A DNA stretch of 53,917 nucleotides, taken from positions 1-53,917 of the forward strand of contig ONQB01000031.1 of assembly GCA_900319905.1 (NCBI GenBank). Direction: 5' to 3'. The notes below the pieces were generated by a model that worked only from the letters and a program-made list of their open reading frames with translations, was not told the origin of the DNA and ran no database searches. The position numbers and the translations under genes were made by a program. This DNA is from an uncultured Prevotella sp. (GTDB taxonomy: Bacteria; Bacteroidota; Bacteroidia; Bacteroidales; Bacteroidaceae). Position 1 is the stretch's first letter. Each line of letters opens with the position of its first letter. Below, piece after piece: positions 26,725 to 35,193 of the stretch.

Positions 26725-27330
26725 CTACTGTGCCATTTGCAGTACTGCGGCAGTGATGTCCTCGCCGAAGGTGGGGTTGAGGAAGGGAGCGGCGTTGTTG
26801 TCGGTGTTGAGCACGAAGGCCAGCCCACGCTTCTCGCCGACGAGACGGATGGCGGTGTTGACCTTGTCGCGGATGGGGCTCATCGCTTCTTCCTCGGCTT
26901 CCTGCAACAGCTGACGGGCCTTTGCCTTGAAGGCCACGTTCTTGTCCATCAGCTCCTGTAACTCTGCCTGTCGCTTCTGTAGGATGGAGGGAGCAAGCTC
27001 CTGCTGGTCCTGCAGGAAGAACTGGTACTTGGTGTTGAACTCGTCTTCCACGCGTTTCATCTCAGCATCGTACTTAGCCTTCAGGTCGCTGAGCTTGTGC
27101 TTGGCGATGGTGTAGTCGGGCAGGCTGTGCAGCACCGAGTCGACGCTCAGGTAGCCGTAGTGCAGTGCGGCGGCCTGCGACGTGGCGGGCGTCGTGTTCT
27201 GCGCGGGCGTCAGTGCCACCATCTGCGTAGTGGGCGCGGTGTCGACCACCGTCTGTGGCTGGTTGGTGTTTTGTGCGGCAGCGCCCAGCGTGGAGGCGAT
27301 GAAGAGGAGGGTGTAAACCGTTCTTGTCAT
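26725..27330 (-). CDS. Skp/OmpH-like periplasmic chaperone (third copy)
   Basis: A 201-residue OmpH/Skp family protein. The start at 27330 gives the signal peptide MTRTVYTLLFIASTLGAAAQ; a longer open frame upstream runs into the 27353-27410 hairpin and is not preferred. A Thr/Gln/Ala-rich linker (about 22-58) is longer than in the other two copies. It is followed by the family core GYLSVDSVLHSLPDY, a long charged coiled coil (about 75-140) and the C-terminal EKRGLAFVLNTDN strand. Skp trimers hold unfolded outer-membrane proteins for BamA. It is the last of three tandem paralogues. Confidence 0.88.
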   Translation of the reverse strand: MTRTVYTLLFIASTLGAAAQNTNQPQTVVDTAPTTQMVALTPAQNTTPATSQAAALHYGYLSVDSVLHSLPDYTIAKHKLSDLKAKYDAEMKRVEDEFNTKYQFFLQDQQELAPSILQKRQAELQELMDKNVAFKAKARQLLQEAEEEAMSPIRDKVNTAIRLVGEKRGLAFVLNTDNNAAPFLNPTFGEDITAAVLQMAQ

Positions 27331-27352
27331 GTTGATAGCTATTAAAAGCATA

Positions 27353-27410
27353 CAGAGGATGTGTCGTATTGGAGAAGTCCGTGACTTCTCCAATGCTGAT
27401 ACATCCTCTG
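27353..27410 (-). promoter_or_regulatory. Long hairpin between skp-like genes
   Basis: The segment 27353-27379 pairs with 27383-27410: CAGAGGATGT against ACATCCTCTG outside and ATTGGAGAAGTC against GACTTCTCCAAT inside, with only a few mismatches between. It lies after the second skp-like gene and 23 bp before the third one's start. There is no clear U-run, so an attenuator, processing site or mRNA stabiliser is as likely as a terminator. Confidence 0.7.
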
Positions 27411-27446
27411 TCTCTCCATGTTGGTGGAGAGTGTTTGGGTTTATGT

Positions 27447-27941
27447 TTATTTCATCTTTGAGATCTCAGCCTGCACCTTGGCGGTGACATCCTCGACGTT
27501 GGTGCCGGAGTAGACAGCGACGCCATCCTCGAAGATGAACGTGTAGCCGCCGGTCTTGCCAACGTTGTTGATGGCGTTGCGTACCTTGGTGAGCACGGGT
27601 TGCATGAGTTCCTGCTGCTTCTTCTGCAGAGCCTGCTGGTTGTCCTGATAGGTCTGCTGAATCTTCTGGTAGAGCGTCTGGAGCTCCTGCTCTTTCTGCT
27701 GCTGGGCGGTAGCGTTCATCGTCGACTTAGCCTTGTCGTAGGCATCGCTCTGACGCTGCAGCTCGTCCTGCATGCTCTTTAGGTCGTTCTGGTAGGTCTT
27801 TGACTGTGCCTCGAGCTCACCGTTGATCTTGGCAATCTCGGGCAGTGCCTGCATGATGGTCTGCGTGTTGACAGTGCCGAACTTCTGTGCGAAAGTGGCC
27901 AGAGGAGCCATCAGCATCAGCATTAAAACTAACTTTTTCAT
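27447..27941 (-). CDS. Skp/OmpH-like periplasmic chaperone (second copy)
   Basis: A 164-residue OmpH/Skp family protein with signal peptide MKKLVLMLMLMAPLATFAQ. After it comes KFGTVNTQTIMQALPEI, the standard family start, then a Gln/Lys-rich coiled coil (about 40-120) and the closing segment YTFIFEDGVAVYSGTNVEDVT. The length is normal for Skp. It is 76 bp downstream of the first copy in the same direction, so the two are probably co-transcribed with bamA. Confidence 0.92.
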   Translation of the reverse strand: MKKLVLMLMLMAPLATFAQKFGTVNTQTIMQALPEIAKINGELEAQSKTYQNDLKSMQDELQRQSDAYDKAKSTMNATAQQQKEQELQTLYQKIQQTYQDNQQALQKKQQELMQPVLTKVRNAINNVGKTGGYTFIFEDGVAVYSGTNVEDVTAKVQAEISKMK

Positions 27942-28017
27942 TGCTTGTTATTGATTTTGTTATTGATTTGTTATTGCTCTTGATTTGATATCCTGTCATG
28001 CGTGGAGCGTGGTCGGG

Positions 28018-28554
28018 TTATCGTTTGTAGCCCAGTTTGTCGAGCACCTCGTTGGAGATGTCTATCTTAGGTGACCCGAAGATGATGGCGGTGTCGGAGG
28101 CACGGTCGAGGACGAGGCTGTAGCCTCTGAGCTCTGATATCTCCTTCACGGCGTTGTATATCTCTTCCTGGATGGGGGACATGAGGCTTTCGCGCTTCTT
28201 GAAGAGCTCGCCTTCCGGCCCGAAGTATTTCTTCTTCAGGTCGGCAGCTTCCTTCTCCTTCTGCATGATCTGGTCCTGCTTGGTCTTTTTCTGTTCTTGT
28301 GAGAGGAAGACCACCTCGTTCTGATAGTTCTTGTACATGGTGGAGGCCTCGGTGTTGAGTGCCTCTACCTCAGCCTGCCACTTTTTGCTGACCTGGTTGA
28401 GCTGTTCGTTGGCTCGCTCGTAGGCGGGGATGTTCTTCAGCACGTATTCCATGTCGATGAGAGCGAACTTCTGTGCATGGGTTTGGGCGAAGGGCAACAG
28501 GGCGAAGAGAGCTGCTATGCAGGCTGTCTTGATGAATGCCTTTGTTGTGTACAT
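28018..28554 (-). CDS. Skp/OmpH-like periplasmic chaperone (first copy)
   Basis: A 178-residue OmpH/Skp family protein. Signal peptide about 1-27 (AALFALLPFAQTHAQ), then FALIDMEYVLKNIPAYE, a Lys/Glu/Gln coiled coil (about 45-125), and the closing ELRGYSLVLDRASDTAIIFGSPKID with a C-terminal DISNEVLDKL. It is located 89 bp after bamA, the usual partner for which Skp delivers outer-membrane protein clients in the periplasm. Confidence 0.92.
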   Translation of the reverse strand: MYTTKAFIKTACIAALFALLPFAQTHAQKFALIDMEYVLKNIPAYERANEQLNQVSKKWQAEVEALNTEASTMYKNYQNEVVFLSQEQKKTKQDQIMQKEKEAADLKKKYFGPEGELFKKRESLMSPIQEEIYNAVKEISELRGYSLVLDRASDTAIIFGSPKIDISNEVLDKLGYKR

Positions 28555-28643
28555 AGTCTTTTGTTCTTTATGATGGATGACCAGCTGAGGTTATTCTCAG
28601 CTGGGTATGATGGTCTTTTGTCGTTGCCTGCGTTGGCAGTGGG

Positions 28644-31262
28644 TTAGAACTCCTGTCCGAGGATGAAGTGGAACTGTGATCCACCCTTTGTGCCGTTGAC
28701 GTTGTCTTTGTCGAAGCCATAGCCCCAGTCGATACCCATGAGGCCGACCATAGGCAGGTAGATACGTACGCCGACACCGGCAGAGCGCTTCATGTTGAAC
28801 GGGTTGAAGTTCTTCACGTCGCCCCAGGCGTTACCGCCTTCGAGGAAGCCGAGGCCGTAGATGGTGGTGTTGCCCAACAGGAACGGGTAGCGCAGCTCCA
28901 TGGTGAGTCTGTCGTAGGCGTAGCCGTTGTAGGCGATGGAGCCGTTCTCGTAACCACGCAGTCCGATGGTCTCTTCGGCGTAGCCGGATGAGTATCCGCT
29001 CATACCGTCACCACCGACGTAGTATGTTTCAAACGGACTCTTCTTGTATTTATTGTAGTGACCGAGCAGTCCGAAGTCGACGCGTGTCATGAGGACGAAG
29101 CATTTCTGTCCGTTGGTCAGAGCGGTGTAGGTCTTTGACTTGAAGCTCCACTTATGGTATTCAATCCAGCGGTACTTCTCCTGTTGCTCGTTGACGTAGG
29201 TGGGCGAGTAGGGGTTATTGGCCAGGTTCTTGTAGTCCTTGTGGTCCCACAGTGACCATGGCGGTGTGAGTGTGACGCTGGCCGTGAACTCAGAGCCGCT
29301 GCGCGGGAACAGCTGGTTGTCGGTCGACGTACGGTTGAGCGACAGGCTGAGGTTGAGGTTGTTGGCGTTACCGTTGGTCATGAGGAAGTACTGCCAGTTC
29401 TTCAGCATATAACGGGTGTAGGACAGCTGTGCCGAGAGCGAGAAGTAGTCGTCGGGCCAGCGCAGACGCTTACCCCATCCGAGGGAGAAGCCGAGCAGCT
29501 TGACGTACTTGTCGGGGTCGTAGTAGTTCTCGTAGTTGCTGTAGTTGTAGCCGTAGGAGTTGTATCCGTAGAGGCTGTACATGTAGTTGTTCTGCCAGGC
29601 CGTGTTGTAGTAGTTACTGTTGATGTCGGTCTGCTTGGAGTAGAACACGCCGAAGGAGAACTGTATGGGTCGCTTGCCGCCGAACCAGTCGGTGGAGTAG
29701 CTGGCGTTGTAGCTCTGGTAGTAGGTACCGTTGGTCTGCACGCCGATGGAGAGCTTCTCACCCTCGCCGATGGGCATGATGCCCCGGTGCTCCTTGTTCT
29801 TGCGGAAGAGGTTGCCCATGGAGAAGTTGTTGAGTGTGAGTCCCACGCGTCCGATGACACCGGTCTGTCCCCAACCCAGAGAGAACTCCACCTGGTCGTT
29901 GGACTTCTGCTCAAGCATCCAGTTGAGGTCGACGGTACCGCTTTCGTAGTCGGGCTTGACGTCCGGGTTGATCTTTTCCGGGTCGAAGTGTCCCATGGAG
30001 GCGATCTCACGATAGGAACGCATGATGGACTCCTTGGAGAACAGGTCGCCGGGCTTGGTGCGCAGCTCACGTCTTACCACTTCCTCGTAGAGGCGGTTGT
30101 TGCCATAGATGCGGACGTGGCTCAGGTGGGCCTGCGGACCTTCCAGCACACGCATCTCCAGGTCGATGGAGTCGCCTGAGATGTTCTGCTCGATAGGTTG
30201 TATGTTGGAGAACACGTAGCCGTTGTTGTAATAGAGGTTGCCCACGGCGTCGTCGTCATCCTTGAGTCGTTTGTTGAGGAGCTTCTGGTTGTACACGTCG
30301 CCTTTCTTCATGCCCAGCAGGGCATTGAGGTAGTCGGAGTTGTATACGGTGTTGCCCACCCACTGCACGTTGCGCAGGTAGTATTTCTGTCCCTCGCTGA
30401 CCTTGATCCAGATGTTGACATGCTTGGGGTCGTTGTTCCACACGCTGTCTGCGATGATGGCAGCGTCGCGGTATCCGAGTTCGTTGTATTTCTCGATGAG
30501 CTTCTCCTTGTCGGCCTTCCAGCGCTCGGGTGTGAACTTCTTGGCTTTGAGGAAGGTGGAGAGCTTGCCGGCCTCATGGGTCTTGGCGAAGGCACCTTTC
30601 TTGAACAGACCGCCCTTGATCTTTGAGTCTTTGAGCTTCTCGTTGCCTTCGATGGTGATGGTGCGCACCTTCATCTTCGATTTCTTATCGATGTTGATAT
30701 CGAGGATGACTTGGTTTTTCTTGGTGACGTCGTCGCGCTGTACGATGTTGATGTCAGCGTTTTTGAAGCCTTTGTCGTCGAAGTACTTCTTTGCCAGGAT
30801 CTTTGCACGGTCAATCATGTTGGGCGTGATCTGACCGCCCTTGAGGATGCCGAGCTTCTTCTCCATGTCCTCTCGCTCAGACTTTTTCAGTCCGTTGTAG
30901 TTGATCTGCGACACGCGTGGTCTTGGGCTGAGTGCGATGTGCAACCATATCTTGTCGCCGACGATGGAGTCGGCAGAGATTTGCACGTCGGAGAACAGTC
31001 CGTGGTTCCAGTATCTTTTGACGGCCTCGGTGATCTCAGCGCCTGGCACGGTGATCTGTTGTCCGACAGTCAGTCCTGAGATGCCGGTGAGCATGTAGTC
31101 CTCGTATCCCTCCATTCCGGAGACGTTGAATCCTCCGATGGTGAGTGTGCGTGGCGTACCGGCATAGGTGATGTCGGGATGGACGATTACGTCCTGTGCT
31201 GCGGCATCCATTGTGGTGAGGAATCCGAGCGAGGCGATGAATATTCTGATGGTCTGTTGCAT
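28644..31262 (-). CDS. bamA: Outer membrane assembly factor BamA
   Basis: An 872-residue BamA/Omp85 protein, the essential insertase for outer-membrane beta-barrels. Signal peptide about 1-22; POTRA repeats about 25-450, with the typical MRTITIEGNEKLKDSKIKGG, VNIWIKVSEGQKYYLRNVQW and HLSHVRIYGNNRLYEEVVRR boundaries. The 16-strand barrel follows (about 455-872). The signature loop YVGGDGMSGYSSG with nearby RGYENGS is present, and the chain ends in FHFILGQEF, whose final Phe is the outer-membrane signature. It sits between uppS and the skp-like genes, the standard Bacteroidales arrangement. Confidence 0.96.
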   Translation of the reverse strand: MQQTIRIFIASLGFLTTMDAAAQDVIVHPDITYAGTPRTLTIGGFNVSGMEGYEDYMLTGISGLTVGQQITVPGAEITEAVKRYWNHGLFSDVQISADSIVGDKIWLHIALSPRPRVSQINYNGLKKSEREDMEKKLGILKGGQITPNMIDRAKILAKKYFDDKGFKNADINIVQRDDVTKKNQVILDINIDKKSKMKVRTITIEGNEKLKDSKIKGGLFKKGAFAKTHEAGKLSTFLKAKKFTPERWKADKEKLIEKYNELGYRDAAIIADSVWNNDPKHVNIWIKVSEGQKYYLRNVQWVGNTVYNSDYLNALLGMKKGDVYNQKLLNKRLKDDDDAVGNLYYNNGYVFSNIQPIEQNISGDSIDLEMRVLEGPQAHLSHVRIYGNNRLYEEVVRRELRTKPGDLFSKESIMRSYREIASMGHFDPEKINPDVKPDYESGTVDLNWMLEQKSNDQVEFSLGWGQTGVIGRVGLTLNNFSMGNLFRKNKEHRGIMPIGEGEKLSIGVQTNGTYYQSYNASYSTDWFGGKRPIQFSFGVFYSKQTDINSNYYNTAWQNNYMYSLYGYNSYGYNYSNYENYYDPDKYVKLLGFSLGWGKRLRWPDDYFSLSAQLSYTRYMLKNWQYFLMTNGNANNLNLSLSLNRTSTDNQLFPRSGSEFTASVTLTPPWSLWDHKDYKNLANNPYSPTYVNEQQEKYRWIEYHKWSFKSKTYTALTNGQKCFVLMTRVDFGLLGHYNKYKKSPFETYYVGGDGMSGYSSGYAEETIGLRGYENGSIAYNGYAYDRLTMELRYPFLLGNTTIYGLGFLEGGNAWGDVKNFNPFNMKRSAGVGVRIYLPMVGLMGIDWGYGFDKDNVNGTKGGSQFHFILGQEF

Positions 31263-31283
31263 CTTTGTAGGGTTTATATTGGG

Positions 31284-31573
31284 GTGGCGGGGTAGGCGCT
31301 ATAGGCGGGGTAGGCACTGTAGGCACTGTAGGCGGGGTAGGCACTATAGGCGCTGTAGGCGGGGTAGGCACTATAGGCGGGGTAGGCACTATAGGCGGGG
31401 TAGGCACTGTAGGCGGGGTAGGCACTGTAGGCACTATAGGCACTATAGGCGGGGTAGGCACTGTAGGCACTAGGCACTGTAGGCACTGTAGGCGGGGTAG
31501 GCGGGGTAGGCACTATAGGCACTGTAGGCACTATAGGCGGGGTAGGCACTGTAGGCGGGGTAGGCACTATAGG
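31284..31573. repeat. 9-bp minisatellite tract 2
   Basis: About 32 tandem 9-bp units of the forms GGCGGGGTA, GGCACTGTA, GGCACTATA and GGCGCTATA fill the ~310-bp spacer between bamA and uppS. The tract abuts the uppS stop codon (31574-31576). The units are in phase in multiples of nine, so the tract is also open in all minus frames, giving Ala-Tyr-Ser/Pro translations that I do not regard as a gene. Confidence 0.92.
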
Positions 31574-32404
31574 CTATGCGCGATCATTCTCTTCTACCTG
31601 TGCCTCTGTCTTCCCGTAACGGCGCTGGCGGCTCTGATAGGAAGCGATGGCCTTGTGGAGGTCTTCCTCGCTGAAGTCGGGCCAGTAAGTGTCGCAGAAG
31701 TACAGCTCGCTGTAGGCTATCTGCCACAACAGGAAGTTGCTGATGCGCAACTCGCCGCCAGTGCGGATCAGAAGGTCTGGGTCGGGCATGAACGATGTCT
31801 CCAAGTGCTGGCTGATGACCTCCTCGGTGATGTCGGCGCTTTCGGAGCGTTGTACTCTGGTGCTTTCGGAGTGTTGTACTCTGGTGCTTTCGGGTTGTTG
31901 TTCTGCGCAACTCGCGGGTTGTTGTTCTGCGCGACTCGCGGGTTTTGTGCGCTCCTCGATGATGTCCTTGACAGCCTTGGTGATCTCCCAACGGGAGGAG
32001 TAGCTCAGGGCCACCACCATGGTCATGGTGTCGTTGTGCTTGGTGTGCTCCTCTGTCTCGTGAAGCTTGTCCTGAACCTCTTGGGGCAGTCGCTTGACGT
32101 CGCCGATGACGCGGAAACGCACGTTGTTTTTCATGAAGATCTCGTCTTCGAGCGAGGTGAGCACGAGTCCCATGAGGGCGTGTATCTCCGTCTCAGGCCT
32201 GTTCCAGTTCTCTGTGGAGAAGGTATAGAGCGTGAGATACTTCACGCCCAGCCTTGTGCATTCGGCGGTGATACGCCTTACGGCGTCCACGCCGGCCTGA
32301 TGACCGTAGCTGCGGTCCTTGCCGCGCTCTGTGGCCCACCGCCCGTTGCCGTCCATGATGATGGCAATGTGCTGGGGTATGCGTGTCATATCAAGTTGTG
32401 TCAT
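31574..32404 (-). CDS. uppS: Isoprenyl (undecaprenyl diphosphate) synthase with repeat insertion
   Basis: A 276-residue cis-prenyltransferase that makes undecaprenyl diphosphate, the lipid carrier for peptidoglycan and surface glycans. Family motifs: [12 protein letters not shown] with catalytic Asp18, [23 protein letters not shown], and [18 protein letters not shown] followed by YSELYF. The normal length is about 245 residues. The excess is an 8-residue tandem repeat insertion at about 153-190 (such as PASRAEQQ and SESTRVQR) between the helix AVKDIIEE and [10 protein letters not shown]. All catalytic segments are intact, so it is probably active. The gene starts 19 bp after the DUF6089 gene stop. 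Confidence 0.95.
   Translation of the reverse strand: MTQLDMTRIPQHIAIIMDGNGRWATERGKDRSYGHQAGVDAVRRITAECTRLGVKYLTLYTFSTENWNRPETEIHALMGLVLTSLEDEIFMKNNVRFRVIGDVKRLPQEVQDKLHETEEHTKHNDTMTMVVALSYSSRWEITKAVKDIIEERTKPASRAEQQPASCAEQQPESTRVQHSESTRVQRSESADITEEVISQHLETSFMPDPDLLIRTGGELRISNFLLWQIAYSELYFCDTYWPDFSEEDLHKAIASYQSRQRRYGKTEAQVEENDRA
31836..31955 (-). repeat. 24-bp in-frame minisatellite inside uppS
   Basis: About five contiguous 24-bp units occupy 31836-31859, 31860-31883, 31884-31907, 31908-31931 and 31932-31955. Adjacent units are near-identical (for example the first and second differ at two bases). Each encodes eight residues, so expansion or contraction preserves the enzyme's frame. Confidence 0.9.
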
Positions 32405-32423
32405 ATTCTTATCACAATTGCGC

Positions 32424-33101
32424 TTACTCTTTGTTGCAGGTGGAGCACTTCGGCCAGAAGCTGTAGGTGAGTGTTACGAGCAGGGTGGAGTAGCAGTCGG
32501 TGTTTTTAAACAGTCCTGAGCTTTTGATGTAGTAGGGGTCTTTTACGCCGTCGAGCCAGTCGCTTTGTGTGAGGTGCATTCCCCATTCTGCAGCGAGGTT
32601 GACCCTTTCGGCCAGTTTGTATTTCACGCCGAGGCCGAGTGGAACCTGAAAGCCCACGTGTCCTTTGTCGGCTGTCTTAACGTAGAGCAGGTCCATTCCG
32701 CCGAAGACGAAGGGTGTGAGGCGCTTGGCGCCCCGATAGTCGCGTCCCGTGCCGTAGGGCAGGAAGTTGTATTCGAATGCGGCGTTGAGGTCGAAGAGGT
32801 TGTTGTTGAACTCATAGGGTGTCTCGCCGTAGTCGGGGAAGTAGGTCTCGACATCGGCCGACGACCCTTTCATCTTCTGCCATCCAAGGGAGAGGCGCAC
32901 GGCCGTCCATGGATTGATGACGCGCTTGGCCAGAATGGTGGCGGCAGGCTGAAGATCCTTGGTCAGCGTACCGTTGAAGTCGCCCAAGTAGCCTGCCAGT
33001 CCGGCACCCACTCCTATCTCCATGCGGTATTCGTCGTCGTCCTGGGCGCGGAGCCCTGTGGCGGCTACGACAAACACAAGTAGGAGTAGGAATTTCTTCA
33101 T
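32424..33101 (-). CDS. DUF6089-type outer-membrane beta-barrel protein
   Basis: A 225-residue exported protein with signal peptide [20 protein letters not shown]. The rest alternates short amphipathic strands: [75 protein letters not shown] and [11 protein letters not shown]. This is typical of a small eight-strand porin-like barrel. It matches the DUF6089 family, whose genes are commonly next to uppS and bamA in Bacteroidales. It ends in CSTCNKE rather than an aromatic residue, so barrel insertion by BamA is inferred. Function unknown. Confidence 0.8.
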   Translation of the reverse strand: MKKFLLLLVFVVAATGLRAQDDDEYRMEIGVGAGLAGYLGDFNGTLTKDLQPAATILAKRVINPWTAVRLSLGWQKMKGSSADVETYFPDYGETPYEFNNNLFDLNAAFEYNFLPYGTGRDYRGAKRLTPFVFGGMDLLYVKTADKGHVGFQVPLGLGVKYKLAERVNLAAEWGMHLTQSDWLDGVKDPYYIKSSGLFKNTDCYSTLLVTLTYSFWPKCSTCNKE

Positions 33102-33230
33102 TGTTGCTATACCTTATTTATATATGCATTAATACATGAGGTTGCTGCTGTGCTTGCGAGCAGCATGATTGTCGGGCCTTGCCAGCTGAAGCTTCATGAT
33201 GAAGTGGTTGCGGCATCGGGCCGTGTCGGT

Positions 33231-34604
33231 TTATTTGGTGAACACTTTCTGGTTGTTGGCCCATGCCAGTCGTGCCAGTCGTCCGCTCCAGATGGTGCTG
33301 CTGCCGGCCTTGCTGATGTAGAGGATGTTGCTGCTGTCTACGCCGAAGGCGAAGGATGCGGCACTGAGTCCGAAGTCGTCGGGCAGCGTGTAGGTGTCGT
33401 CGGTCGACCAGGTGAGTCCCTGGTCAGGACTGGTGTAGATATGGCTGAAGTTACCGCCGGTGGCGAACAGTTGGTTGTCGTAAGCCACCACCTGCAGGTT
33501 GCTGAGTGCGGGCAGTGTCTTGCGGTTGTATTCATCGCTGCTGTAGAACGCCCATGGTTGTGTCTGCGACAGCTTGGCATCTTCTTCTACCTTGCTCCAC
33601 ACCACGGTCTTGCCATTACGGCTGCCGATGAGCGTGAGGTTGTAGGTATCGCTGTTGATGCGTGAGGGTTGTGCGATGAAGTTGATGTCGCCTGTGGGCA
33701 GGTTGGTGGCCTCGTCGTCGAGGCTGTCGCTTGTCCAGGTGGCGCCTTGGTCAGTGGACTGCATGATGCCGTTGTCGGTGAGGGCGTAGAGCCGCTGGTC
33801 GGTGGCACCGAGCAACTGCTTGATGGCGGGCACCTCGGCCACGTTGGTCCAGGTCTGTCCGTCGGCAGAGGTAAGGATATGGTTGTCGCTCAGGGTGTAG
33901 AGCGTGGTGCCCTGTGCGATGACGTTCTTGTAGGCGTCGGCGTCGAGCGTGGTGGCCATCGTGAGGGCAGACCATGCGGCACCGTCCTTGCGGCAGTAGC
34001 CCACGGTGTTGTCACCGGACTGTCCGAAGAGATAGAATGTGGAACCCGCGTTGACGAAGCGGCGTGATGTGAGTGTGCTCAGACCGGCGTCGGTAGCTTT
34101 CCATGAGAACTCGTCGCCCGACTCCTTGTGTACGTTGACGTGGACGGTGTACTCGCGATAGGCGGTGCCCATCATGTTGTACACACGGAGGCGTACGGGA
34201 TTGGTGAAGTCGATGGAGTCGTTGGAGCTGTAGTAAGCCAGGCTGTCGGCGCCGCTTTTGCTGTAGAGGTTGAGCACGGCGGTACCGCTGTTTTTAGTGG
34301 TCACAGTGGCCAGTGCTGCCGACGGGTCGATGCCTACTGGCAGGGAGTCGGGGTTGTAGATGGTCTGTGACAACTGGTCAATATAGAACTTGTAGCTACT
34401 GCAGTCGAGCGTGCTGGTATAGGTACTGTCAGTCACGCCGTCGCTTGCCGTCGTGTGGTAAGTGATTTTGAGCGTGCCCAACGAGAATGCAGTCACGGCA
34501 GTGTCTTCATAGTATACGACCTCCTCGTCGTTGCTGCTCAGACAGGAGGTGAGCAGCAGGGCGCTGACAATCGTAAGCAATAGTGACGGAATGTTCTTTA
34601 TCAT
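33231..34604 (-). CDS. DUF6242-type lipoprotein with beta-propeller
   Basis: A 457-residue lipoprotein with lipobox LLTSC (Cys21). Residues about 35-160 form a DUF6242-like N-terminal domain (FSLGTLKITYHTTASDG, LPVGIDPSAALATV, VRLRVYNMMGTAYREYTVHV). From about 165 to the end there are repeated BNR/Asp-box-like blades: STFYLFGQSG, ILTSADGQTWTNV, MQSTDQGATWTSD and YTSPDQGLTWSTD, indicating a sialidase-type propeller without a visible catalytic set. It is the most upstream gene of the envelope cluster with its own promoter. Function unknown; surface display is inferred from the acidic residues SSNDEE after Cys21. Confidence 0.8.
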   Translation of the reverse strand: MIKNIPSLLLTIVSALLLTSCLSSNDEEVVYYEDTAVTAFSLGTLKITYHTTASDGVTDSTYTSTLDCSSYKFYIDQLSQTIYNPDSLPVGIDPSAALATVTTKNSGTAVLNLYSKSGADSLAYYSSNDSIDFTNPVRLRVYNMMGTAYREYTVHVNVHKESGDEFSWKATDAGLSTLTSRRFVNAGSTFYLFGQSGDNTVGYCRKDGAAWSALTMATTLDADAYKNVIAQGTTLYTLSDNHILTSADGQTWTNVAEVPAIKQLLGATDQRLYALTDNGIMQSTDQGATWTSDSLDDEATNLPTGDINFIAQPSRINSDTYNLTLIGSRNGKTVVWSKVEEDAKLSQTQPWAFYSSDEYNRKTLPALSNLQVVAYDNQLFATGGNFSHIYTSPDQGLTWSTDDTYTLPDDFGLSAASFAFGVDSSNILYISKAGSSTIWSGRLARLAWANNQKVFTK

Positions 34605-34629
34605 TGTTCGCTAAATACTATTTTATCTG

Positions 34630-34637
34630 CAAATTTA
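34630..34637 (-). promoter_or_regulatory. Promoter -7 box for the DUF6242 gene
   Basis: On the minus strand TAAATTTG matches TAnnTTTG and lies 26 bp upstream of the DUF6242 start. A well-spaced TTTG -33 is not clear. Confidence 0.5.
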
Positions 34638-34781
34638 CAAAGAATGATTTAATTCTGTGCGAAATTTCCTCATTATTATGTTATTTATGCCTACGGGGCG
34701 GGAAAATTAAGTTTGTTTAGTGAAGGAGAAGAGGTTGCGGCCCTTCGTGTGGCTCAATGTTAACATGGTTGAGAAGGGCAC

Positions 34782-34812
34782 AAAAAAAGACAGCACAATC
34801 ACTTGTACTGCC
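34782..34812 (-). terminator. Intrinsic terminator of the small RNA
   Basis: Read on the minus strand: GGCAGTACAA, loop GTGA, TTGTGCTGTC, then TTTTTTT. All ten positions pair, two of them by G-T. Confidence 0.85.
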
Positions 34813-34924
34813 TTTCCTTGTGAATGTTGCTGCGTAATGACGTAGAAACATTCAGTCTTTACCTTAAAAAATCTATCAAACTACTAACCTAATGAAACTT
34901 AATGAATTATCTTCTCACGAAGAC
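34782..34924 (-). ncRNA. Candidate free-standing small RNA (~140 nt)
   Basis: In the 589-bp gap between the DUF6242 gene and pckA there is a complete minus-strand transcription unit without an ORF. A consensus promoter (34929-34960) leads to a start near 34924. The first bases form a hairpin TCTTC-GTGA-GAAGA (34910-34923). A second stem-loop pairs GAATGTT with AACATTC (34822-34853) with inner CGT/ACG pairing. A ten-pair terminator with another GTGA loop (34789-34812) is followed by seven T. I do not recognise a named family; a regulatory RNA is the inference. Confidence 0.65.
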
Positions 34925-34928
34925 AATG

Positions 34929-34960
34929 CAAAGATAGGCTTATTTTTTGGATTAAGCAAG
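34929..34960 (-). promoter_or_regulatory. Promoter of the small RNA
   Basis: Minus strand: CTTG (34960-34957) as -33, TATCTTTG (34936-34929) as -7, and a spacer of about 20 bp. This fits the Bacteroidota consensus. Confidence 0.8.
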
Positions 34961-35118
34961 TGTTTTATCAATTATTCCTTTCGTTTTGATTATTTTTTAC
35001 TTTCGTTTGCGTTTAAAATACGAAATTGAAATGTCTGTTTTACAAATTGACAATGGTTTCAATAAAGTTTTACACGTTCGTCGTGGCTTGTAGGATGTTT
35101 CGTCTCAACTGTAATGAC

Positions 35119-35159
35119 AAAAAAACTGCCCGGCCGCATCTTTTGATGCAGTCGGGCAG
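35119..35159 (-). terminator. Intrinsic terminator of pckA
   Basis: Minus strand: CTGCCCGACTGCATC, loop AAAA, GATGCGGCCGGGCAG, then seven T (35125-35119). It is 35 bp after the pckA stop. Confidence 0.92.
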
Positions 35160-35193
35160 CAGTGTATGTTGAGTGATAACTCAGAGTTCAGTC

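Noticed and set aside
31274-31567. Pro/Thr/Val or Ala/Tyr/Ser-rich open frames across the 9-bp repeat tract
   Set aside because: All frames stay open because the 9-bp unit lacks stops; the translations are pure repeat and fill a spacer within an operon.
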